From contig JAGLRU010000223.1 in assembly GCA_023136145.1 (NCBI GenBank), positions 1 through 6,802 on the forward strand: 6,802 nt of DNA. The letters are read 5' to 3'. Position numbers and translations under genes: made by a program. Below the pieces are notes generated by a model, which saw only the letters and a program-made list of their open reading frames with translations, was not told the DNA's origin and ran no database searches. This DNA comes from Alphaproteobacteria bacterium (GTDB lineage Bacteria > Pseudomonadota > Alphaproteobacteria > Micavibrionales > UBA2020). Shown piece by piece: positions 1 through 5,056 of the stretch (its first letter is position 1; each line of letters begins with the position of its first letter).

Positions 1-91
1 TTATCTTTAATGCGAACTACTATAAGTGTGGTCAGAAATCGGAACTCTGCGACCTTTCACTATACCCCCCTACAATTGCAAGGATTTTTAT

Positions 92-126
92 ACTGTTAGA
101 AATTGTGTGAAACTGTCAGAAACAAT
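92..126. repeat. Tandem imperfect direct repeats beyond the tRNA-Ser 3' end
   Basis: ACTGTTAGAAA at 92-102 and ACTGTCAGAAA at 112-122 differ by one base in eleven and start exactly 20 bp apart, about two helical turns. A third shorter match, GTCAGAAA, lies at 31-38. The repeats begin a few bases beyond the CCA end of the minus-strand tRNA. Same-face spacing beside a tRNA 3' end would fit binding sites of a DNA-binding protein such as an integrase, but no integrase gene is visible here, so the role is unknown. The rest of 1-130 shows no convincing gene. Confidence 0.4.
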
Positions 127-130
127 AAAA

Positions 131-220
131 TGGCGGAGAGGATGAGATTCGAACTCACGATTCCTGTAACAGAATACCCGCTTTCCAGGCGAGCGCTTTC
201 AACCACTCAGCCACCTCTCC
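131..220 (-). tRNA. tRNA-Ser (anticodon GGA)
   Basis: On the minus strand the sequence folds as a class II tRNA of 90 nt including an encoded CCA. The acceptor stem pairs GGAGAGG (220-214) with CCTCTCC, followed by discriminator G and CCA at the 3' end (133-131). The D arm contains GTGGCTGAGTGGTTGAAAGC, the anticodon loop CTGGAAA gives GGA (reads UCC, and UCU by wobble), a long variable arm follows, and the T arm contains GTTCGAATC. The variable arm and discriminator G are serine identity features. It is transcribed away from the sulfatase-fold gene. No terminator hairpin was found after it, only a T-rich stretch. Confidence 0.97.
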
Positions 221-229
221 GCAAAAGCT

Positions 230-258
230 TTTATTGAACGGCAGAATTAGAGTGTCAA
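230..258 (-). promoter_or_regulatory. Predicted promoter of tRNA-Ser
   Basis: On the minus strand a perfect -35 hexamer TTGACA (258-253) is followed after 17 bp by AATAAA (235-230), a weak -10 with four of six consensus matches. Transcription would begin about 3 nt before the tRNA 5' end, so the leader would be very short. The -35 lies inside a small dyad, AGTGT-CA-ACACT (251-262). The assignment rests on consensus matching only. Confidence 0.5.
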
Positions 259-388
259 CACTAACGACTACACATAAAAACCGCAAGTCCCAAAATACAA
301 TAAATAACCTAATTATTTCAATCTGTTAGCCCAAAAGCGTACAAGAACTACGATGACATTTTGTTTTTTACGAGACAAGCTTCCGGCT

Positions 389-417
389 TTAGCATAATTT
401 CGATGAGCATATACAAT
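389..417 (+). promoter_or_regulatory. Predicted promoter of the LTA-synthase-like gene
   Basis: TTAGCA (389-394, four of six matches to TTGACA) and TACAAT (412-417, five of six matches to TATAAT) are separated by 17 bp. The expected transcription start is near 424, giving a leader of roughly 29 nt before the ATG at 453. This would put the alternative TTG start at 420 upstream of the transcript, supporting the later start. An overlapping CATAAT at 393-398 has no good -35 partner. Confidence 0.4.
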
Positions 418-443
418 AATTGCCGATATATGGATTATATCAT

Positions 444-448
444 AGGGA
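444..448 (+). promoter_or_regulatory. Ribosome binding site deciding the start at 453
   Basis: AGGGA lies 4 nt before the ATG at 453. No comparable purine motif precedes the TTG at 420. The spacing is slightly short but workable. Confidence 0.5.
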
Positions 449-452
449 TTAC

Positions 453-2339
453 ATGGCTCTATATTACATCAAGCGTTTGATGCCGATGTTCTTTCTGTTT
501 ATGACGGGAGAGGTAGTGCTGCGCGTTTTTCTCATCCTTCATGAGTTCCAGTACTTGAAAGATGATTCCAACAATATCTTTATGTGTTTTGCAACTGGCT
601 TTTTATTTGATGTAGGCATTTTTACCTGTTTCGTTATTCCACTAGCTGCGTATCTAGCATTTCTGCCGTGGCGACTTCACGGGACACGAACGGACAGGCT
701 CCTCTGCGGCGGCCTTTATTTCTTTATTATTTATCTGATGTTATTCACTGGAGTAGCGGAATGGATTTTCTGGGACGAATTTTCATCGCGCTTTAGTTTC
801 GTTGCGGTGGATTATCTGGTCTATGTCCGCGAAGTCATCGGTAATATCCGGGAATCCTATCCGATCGGCTGGATTTTATCCGGAATCGGCATTTCCGCAC
901 TTATGCTGACACTCTGGATGTTAAAACGCCTTCCCACTATAGGAACAATAGTACTGCGTCCGGTTCAGAGGCTTGCGATTTTTGTGATTCCAGCGTTGAT
1001 GGCTGTTTTATCCATCAATCTTCTCGATCATAAAACAGCCGAATTCGGAGAAAACCGCTATTGGCAGGAAATAGCCAGAAACGGATATTACGAAATTTTT
1101 CGCGCTTTCCTTACCACCGATCTACCATATAAAGAATCATATGTCAGCGAAGATTCAACAGCAGCACTTAACCGAACAAAGAAAAATATCAACAGCACGG
1201 CAAATTTTACAGGAGACGGAATTACGCGTTATATCAAGGCAAATGAATCAGAAAAACTTTACAACATTATGTTTGTCACCATTGAAAGCCTAAGCAGAAG
1301 ATATCTGGACATCTTTTCGCCCCACAAATATCCACTAACACCCTACATCAATAAAATTATCAATGAGTCTCTATTTTTCACCAATTTTTACGCAACAGGG
1401 ACACGAACGGTTTACGGCCTTTCTGCCATCACCATGTCCCTTCCGCCTACGCCCGGAAATGCAATTATGCGCCGGATTGGCAGCGGAGAAATATTTTCTC
1501 TGGGAAAGGTGCTCGGCAAAAAAGGTTATATCAAAAACTTTATATACGGAGGCTATGGCTCCTTCGACAAAATGAATACTTTTTTCAAAAGCAACGATTA
1601 CCGAATCATCGACCGTGACAGTTTTTCAAAAGAAGAAATAACTTTTTCAAATACATGGGGTGTATGCGATGAAGACCTGTTTGCACGCGCTATCAGGGAA
1701 AGTGATAATGCCTATCAAAAAGGTAAACCATTTTTCAATATGCTTATGACGGTTTCCAACCATCGCCCCTACACCTATCCCGATAGAAAAATTAACTTCC
1801 ATTCCGGCAAAGGCGGCAGACTAGGTGCCGTAAAATACACAGACTACGCGATAGGCAAACTAATTGCTGAAGCCAAAAAAAAACCGTGGTTTAACAATAC
1901 TCTTTTTGTAATCGTCGCAGATCATACAGCGAGAACCTACAGCAAAAAATCCCTTGATCCGAAAAATTACCACATTCCGCTCATAATTTACGCTCCCGCG
2001 ATCCTCCCTCCGCAAAAAATCAACAAACTTGCCAGCCAGATCGATATAGCACCAACATTGCTTGGGTTAATGAATATAAGCTACACAAGCCGCTTTTACG
2101 GTGCCGATCTTATGAAAGAAACACCGGACAGAACTTACATCTCCACCGACCGGAAGCTGGGATATGTAACGCAAGACACGCTTATTATTCTGGAGCCGGA
2201 CAAAAAAATCACCCGTTATAAAAGAACAGGAAAAAATCTGACAAAAGAAAAGGTAGATAATGAAGACGAACCTGTTAAAAACGCCATCGCCATATTCCAA
2301 ACAGTTTCAAGATGGAAGCAATTAAACCGCGATAAATAA
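453..2339 (+). CDS. LTA synthase family membrane sulfatase-fold transferase
   Basis: Predicted inner-membrane enzyme of 628 aa with an N-terminal block of about five transmembrane helices (roughly residues 8-30, 43-72, 86-105, 138-158 and 168-190) and a periplasmic sulfatase/alkaline-phosphatase-superfamily domain (about 268-560). Family hallmarks are visible. FVTIESLS carries the metal ligand Glu278. ATGTRTVYGL carries the probable nucleophile, Thr319 (Thr317 is the other candidate). SNHRPY carries His437 and VADHT carries Asp490-His491. A further His507 is in YHIPLIIYAP. Characterised relatives move phosphoglycerol or phosphoethanolamine groups onto glycans or lipids. In a Gram-negative, an osmoregulated periplasmic glucan or a lipid/LPS headgroup is a more plausible acceptor than lipoteichoic acid, but the substrate cannot be read from the sequence. 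The start at ATG 453 is preferred over TTG 420 because of AGGGA upstream and a predicted promoter overlapping 420. The tail (about 585-628) is Lys-rich and hydrophilic. The gene appears to be monocistronic; the next gene has its own promoter. Confidence 0.88.
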   Translation: MALYYIKRLMPMFFLFMTGEVVLRVFLILHEFQYLKDDSNNIFMCFATGFLFDVGIFTCFVIPLAAYLAFLPWRLHGTRTDRLLCGGLYFFIIYLMLFTGVAEWIFWDEFSSRFSFVAVDYLVYVREVIGNIRESYPIGWILSGIGISALMLTLWMLKRLPTIGTIVLRPVQRLAIFVIPALMAVLSINLLDHKTAEFGENRYWQEIARNGYYEIFRAFLTTDLPYKESYVSEDSTAALNRTKKNINSTANFTGDGITRYIKANESEKLYNIMFVTIESLSRRYLDIFSPHKYPLTPYINKIINESLFFTNFYATGTRTVYGLSAITMSLPPTPGNAIMRRIGSGEIFSLGKVLGKKGYIKNFIYGGYGSFDKMNTFFKSNDYRIIDRDSFSKEEITFSNTWGVCDEDLFARAIRESDNAYQKGKPFFNMLMTVSNHRPYTYPDRKINFHSGKGGRLGAVKYTDYAIGKLIAEAKKKPWFNNTLFVIVADHTARTYSKKSLDPKNYHIPLIIYAPAILPPQKINKLASQIDIAPTLLGLMNISYTSRFYGADLMKETPDRTYISTDRKLGYVTQDTLIILEPDKKITRYKRTGKNLTKEKVDNEDEPVKNAIAIFQTVSRWKQLNRDK

Positions 2340-2359
2340 TATAGAGCCTTGATTTATCG
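2330..2359. repeat. Dyad over the FNR -35 region
   Basis: CGATAAAT (2330-2337) and ATTTATCG (2352-2359) are perfect 8-bp inverted arms separated by 14 bp. The left arm overlaps the end of the sulfatase-fold gene and the right arm overlaps the -35 element TTGATT (2349-2354). No T-run follows, so it is a poor intrinsic terminator and is better read as a possible operator. A shortened version, GATAAA/TTTATC, is kept in the second copy of this promoter region (4412-4435). Confidence 0.4.
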
Positions 2360-2416
2360 GCTACAACGCCATAATTTCTTTCTATGTCCAAAAAAATTTA
2401 TACGACAGATGCTATA
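2331..2416 (+). repeat. Direct repeat copy A: FNR promoter and first codons
   Basis: This stretch is repeated in degraded form at 4412-4492 in the same orientation. The core 2345-2377 matches 4422-4454 at 30 of 33 positions without gaps. After a one-base indel, the first 11 FNR codons match 4460-4492 at 25 of 33 positions. A 4-nt indel lies upstream, between the GATAAA box and the core. The copies flank the FNR-S66 gene pair. Confidence 0.75.
2349..2377 (+). promoter_or_regulatory. Predicted FNR promoter giving a leaderless mRNA
   Basis: TTGATT (2349-2354) and TAATTT (2372-2377) are 17 bp apart; CATAAT at 2370-2375 is an overlapping -10 alternative with better hexamer match but 15-bp spacing. 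Either places the transcription start at or next to the A of the FNR ATG at 2384. No Shine-Dalgarno motif precedes that ATG, which agrees with leaderless translation. Conservation of this exact segment in the second copy supports its being functional. Confidence 0.5.
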
Positions 2417-3412
2417 ATTATAGGTGCGGGGCCAGCCGGGCTGTTTGCGGTTTTTGAACTTGGGTTATTGGATATTCGAGCACACCTTATTGATATTCTC
2501 GACCGTCCAGGCGGTCAGTGCGCGGAGTTGTATCCTGAAAAACCGATATATGATATTCCAGCATTGCCAGTTATATCAGGACGACATTTAACCGCGCAAT
2601 TGATGGAACAGATCAATCCTTTTTCTCCTGTTTTTCATTTCAGTCAGATGGCCGAAAAGCTGGAAAAAATGGAACATGGATGGCGAGTAACAACTGATGC
2701 CGGAACCGTAATCGAAGCCAAAGTTGTCGTGATTGCGTCGGGAGGTGGCAGCTTTGTCCCAAAAAAACCACCAATCAAAAGCATCGAATCTTACGAAGGA
2801 AAATCAGTCTTTTATTCCGTATGCAAGGCGGAGGATTTCAAAAACAAAAACCTTGTTATTGCCGGTGGTGGAGACAGTGCGCTCGACTGGGCAATCCACT
2901 TGCAGCCCATCGTCCAGTCGTTGACACTCGTTCATCGGCGAGACGAATTCCGCGCCTCGCCACACAGCGTTGCGAATATGCGTCAGTTAGTCGCGGACGG
3001 AAAGATGAATTTCGTGATTGGAAATCTTTCCGGTTTCAAAGGAGAGAACAGTTATATTAATAAAGTCATGTTGTCCAACGCCGACAAATCTACGACGGAC
3101 ATTGCATGCGACACGCTGCTAGCTTTCTATGGTCTGACCATGAAACTCGGCCCAGTCGCGACTTTCGGAATTGAAATGAAAGATAACCGAATTCCCGTCA
3201 ATACGGAGAATTTTGAAACCAGCACTTCCGGCGTTTTTGCTATCGGCGACATCTGCTGGTACCCGGGCAAGCTGAAACTGATTTTGTCCGGCTTTCACGA
3301 AGCAGCACTGATGGCGCAAAAAGCGTTTCACTATATCCACCCAGAACGAAAAAAGCGGTTTGAATACACTACTTCCAGCACCAGCTTACAGGAAAAACTA
3401 GGCGTGAAATAA
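2384..3412 (+). CDS. Ferredoxin/flavodoxin-NADP+ reductase, type 2 (TrxR-like)
   Basis: Cytosolic FAD enzyme of 342 aa that transfers electrons between NADPH and ferredoxin or flavodoxin (EC 1.18.1.2). The N-terminal FAD-binding Rossmann motif is IIIGAGPAG (residues 11-19), followed by the family signature PGGQCAELYPEKPIYDIPA (42-60). The NADP-binding motif is IAGGGDSALDWA (159-170), with HRRDEFRA (184-191) expected to contact the 2'-phosphate. The second FAD motif is FAIGDI (285-290). The thioredoxin reductase CxxC redox pair is absent, with only a lone Cys147 in that region, which separates it from true TrxR. The tail YTTSSTSLQEKLGVK fits the C-terminal extension of type 2 FNRs. Length is normal for the family. 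No Shine-Dalgarno precedes the ATG and the promoter abuts it, so translation is probably leaderless. The S66 gene follows after 10 nt, suggesting cotranscription. Confidence 0.95.
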   Translation: MSKKIYTTDAIIIGAGPAGLFAVFELGLLDIRAHLIDILDRPGGQCAELYPEKPIYDIPALPVISGRHLTAQLMEQINPFSPVFHFSQMAEKLEKMEHGWRVTTDAGTVIEAKVVVIASGGGSFVPKKPPIKSIESYEGKSVFYSVCKAEDFKNKNLVIAGGGDSALDWAIHLQPIVQSLTLVHRRDEFRASPHSVANMRQLVADGKMNFVIGNLSGFKGENSYINKVMLSNADKSTTDIACDTLLAFYGLTMKLGPVATFGIEMKDNRIPVNTENFETSTSGVFAIGDICWYPGKLKLILSGFHEAALMAQKAFHYIHPERKKRFEYTTSSTSLQEKLGVK

Positions 3413-3422
3413 GGCGGCTTTC

Positions 3423-4394
3423 ATGAAAAACATAAAACCCAAAAAGCTCCAAAAAGGCGATGTCATAGGCATTATTTCTCCGTCCGAGGCCATAACGCAG
3501 GATTTTAAAAAGCAATTTGAAAATGCGGTTTCCGCATTACAGGATATTGGCTTGAAATTGAAATTCGGCAGACATGTTTTTGACCAGCATTTTTACAGTG
3601 CCGGAACGCGGAAAGCTAGGATTGAAGATTTCAATGAAATCTGGAAAGACCCGGAAATCAAAATGATCCTAATGTCGCAGGGTGGCAGCACCGCCAATCA
3701 CCTGCTGGACGGAATCGACTACGAAGCCATAAAAAACAACCCCAAAATCTTTGCTGGGATTTCTGATGGCACAACTTTATTGAACGCCATTTTTTCAAGA
3801 ACAGGTCTTGTAACTTATCATGGGCCTGATCTGTTGTGGACTTTCGGAAGAAAAATCACGGAACCATACCGGCAAAATTTTATAAGGACATTCTTCGATG
3901 GGCATATTGGGCAGCTTCGGGAAAATGAAAACTGGGCACATCAGGAAAGAAAAGATTTAAAAAGCTCCGGCTGGAAATGTGTGCGAAGCGGTAAAGCCTC
4001 AGGGGTTCTTGTCGGCGGGCATTCGGGCTGTTTGATTAGTACTATGCTTGCCGATTATGCTCCGAAATTTGAAAACACAATTTTATTTCTGGAAGGTACT
4101 GACGATGTTGGCGATCTTGACCGTCAGTTTACCGCACTGAAACTCAACGGAGTTTTTGAAAAAATAAACGGTCTGATTATTGGCTGGTTTGATAATCATG
4201 AATTGGAGGATAAAAGCAAAAATCGGGAAGTCTCTGACGTTATTTTAGAGGTCACTAAAGATTATTCATTTCCGATTTTGGAAATTGAAGAACTCGGCCA
4301 TAATGTTGAAAATTATATTTTGCCGATTGGATGCGTAGCAACAATCGATGCTGACAGGAAATATTTTTCCATCGATGAACCGACAGTTTTGTAA
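3423..4394 (+). CDS. S66 family serine carboxypeptidase (LD-carboxypeptidase / MccF-like)
   Basis: Protein of 323 aa without a signal peptide, so probably cytosolic. S66 enzymes either remove the terminal D-Ala from recycled murein tetrapeptides (LdcA) or cleave peptide-nucleotide toxins such as microcin C (MccF). Visible family blocks are IISPSEA (17-23), MSQGGSTANHLLDGIDY (74-90 in part, then to 100), the nucleophile motif AGISDGTTLL with Ser114, TYHGPD (131-136), LVGGHSGCL (196-204), LFLEGTDD with catalytic Glu224, and the final GHNVENYILPIG with His293. The Ser-Glu-His triad is therefore intact. The usual GGN motif reads GGHSG here, a modest departure. The start has AAGGCGG 8-9 nt upstream, overlapping the FNR stop codon, so it is probably translated from the FNR transcript. 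The choice between LdcA-like and MccF-like function is not settled by sequence; the nearby L,D-transpeptidase and amidase favour peptidoglycan turnover. Confidence 0.9.
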   Translation: MKNIKPKKLQKGDVIGIISPSEAITQDFKKQFENAVSALQDIGLKLKFGRHVFDQHFYSAGTRKARIEDFNEIWKDPEIKMILMSQGGSTANHLLDGIDYEAIKNNPKIFAGISDGTTLLNAIFSRTGLVTYHGPDLLWTFGRKITEPYRQNFIRTFFDGHIGQLRENENWAHQERKDLKSSGWKCVRSGKASGVLVGGHSGCLISTMLADYAPKFENTILFLEGTDDVGDLDRQFTALKLNGVFEKINGLIIGWFDNHELEDKSKNREVSDVILEVTKDYSFPILEIEELGHNVENYILPIGCVATIDADRKYFSIDEPTVL

Positions 4395-4411
4395 CGCTCA
4401 ATACAGAAAAA

Positions 4412-4492
4412 GATAAACAACAGCCTTGATTTATCATCTGCAACGCCATAATTTTATATATGTTCAGAAGAATTCATACTAGAGATGTCATA
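4412..4492 (+). repeat. Direct repeat copy B: relic of the FNR promoter and 5' end
   Basis: Diverged copy of 2331-2416. The promoter core (4422-4454) is 30/33 identical. The following ATG (4460) begins MFRRIHTRDVI, alignable with FNR MSKKIYTTDAI, after which similarity stops. It directly precedes the TPR gene and may act as its promoter. It has the look of a truncated duplicate of the FNR 5' end left by a tandem duplication and deletion; the opposite direction of copying is also possible. Confidence 0.7.
4426..4454 (+). promoter_or_regulatory. Predicted promoter of the TPR-transpeptidase operon
   Basis: TTGATT (4426-4431) and TAATTT (4449-4454), 17 bp apart, correspond base for base to the FNR promoter elements. 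The predicted start of transcription falls near the ATG of a 15-codon reading frame at 4460. GATAAA at 4412-4417 and TTTATC at 4430-4435 keep part of the dyad seen at the FNR copy. It is the only good promoter candidate before the TPR gene. Confidence 0.45.
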
Positions 4493-4507
4493 GACACGAG
4501 AATGTAG
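4460..4507 (+). pseudogene. 15-codon remnant of the FNR 5' end, possible leader peptide
   Basis: ATG at 4460 opens a frame reading MFRRIHTRDVIDTRM and stopping at TAG 4505-4507. Residues 1-11 align with the FNR N-terminus, but the nucleotide-binding GAGPAG is missing, so it cannot be an enzyme. Its stop codon overlaps the TPR gene's AGGA ribosome site (4506-4509), so if translated it could couple to or mask that site. Whether it is translated is unknown. Confidence 0.4.
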
Positions 4508-4516
4508 GAAACAAAG

Positions 4517-5056
4517 ATGACAAATCGTTTCGATTCCAAATGGTTTCAAGCCAATCTAAAAAATGCTCTGAAGATGAAAATTCTGATTTCAACACTCTGT
4601 TTCTTGATAATAATGTTCCAGTGCATGACCGTCGCAGCAGAAGATAGTATCCCATTCCGAGAAGATTCCGGACTCACCAAAGCTGAATATCTTTTATCCG
4701 CAGGACAGTTCAGCGCGGCACTAAACACCGCTGACGATGTTCTGGCACGCCACCCCAACAATGCGGACGCTTATACCTATCGCGGTTACGCTTACTATCG
4801 TCTCGGTGAGACCGCCAAAGCATCCAAAAATTTCAAAAAGGCTTTGATAATCAATCCGACGCATCTTGGTGCTAACGCCTATATCGCAAAAATATATCTG
4901 GACAAAGGGAACATGGCGCGAGCACTAGAACAAATGCAGGTGATCCGCATGACCTGCGGATACATGGATTGCGAAGAACTCAACATGCTGAAACGTAATA
5001 TAGACAAGTACAAACGTGGCGACTTGCAGGAAGAAAAAAGTAATGCGAAAAAGTAG
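4517..5056 (+). CDS. Exported tetratricopeptide-repeat protein
   Basis: Protein of 179 aa. A hydrophobic stretch, MKILISTLCFLIIMFQCMTVAAEDS (20-44), looks like a signal peptide with cleavage near VAA-ED, so the protein is probably periplasmic. Three TPR units follow at about 53-83, 84-117 (the clearest, ADAYTYRGYAYYRLGETAKA then FKKALIINP) and 118-150, serving protein-protein contacts. Cys147 and Cys152 near the end could form a disulfide in the periplasm. The tail 165-179 is charged. The ATG at 4517 has AGGA 7 nt upstream. An internal ATG at 4574 would start exactly at the signal peptide but lacks a clear ribosome site, so the first is kept with some doubt. The 14-nt overlap with the L,D-transpeptidase suggests an operon and a related job, perhaps as partner of that enzyme. 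No specific function is recognised. Confidence 0.85.
   Translation: MTNRFDSKWFQANLKNALKMKILISTLCFLIIMFQCMTVAAEDSIPFREDSGLTKAEYLLSAGQFSAALNTADDVLARHPNNADAYTYRGYAYYRLGETAKASKNFKKALIINPTHLGANAYIAKIYLDKGNMARALEQMQVIRMTCGYMDCEELNMLKRNIDKYKRGDLQEEKSNAKK
5028..5033 (+). promoter_or_regulatory. Ribosome binding site deciding the start at 5043
   Basis: AGGAAG lies 9 nt before the ATG at 5043, inside the end of the TPR gene. It favours that ATG over the in-frame GTG at 5016, which has no purine-rich site upstream. Confidence 0.55.

Noticed and set aside
353..397. 14-codon frame upstream of the sulfatase-fold gene
   Set aside because: No ribosome site, and it lies upstream of the predicted transcription start.
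420..452. TTG start adding 11 residues to the sulfatase-fold protein
   Set aside because: No ribosome site precedes it, and the best promoter would start transcription at about 424, after this codon. ATG 453 has AGGGA upstream.
2067..2300. Minus-strand frame within the end of the sulfatase-fold gene
   Set aside because: No recognisable protein features, and it lies wholly antisense to a well-supported gene.
2330..2359. Intrinsic terminator after the sulfatase-fold gene
   Set aside because: The arms are A/T-rich and no T-run follows on either strand; the right arm overlaps the FNR -35.
2384..3412. Thioredoxin reductase
   Set aside because: The CxxC redox pair is missing and the PGGQCAELYPEKPIYDIPA block and C-terminal tail belong to type 2 FNR.
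5016..5042. GTG start for the L,D-transpeptidase
   Set aside because: It lies deeper inside the TPR gene without a ribosome site; ATG 5043 has AGGAAG 9 nt upstream.
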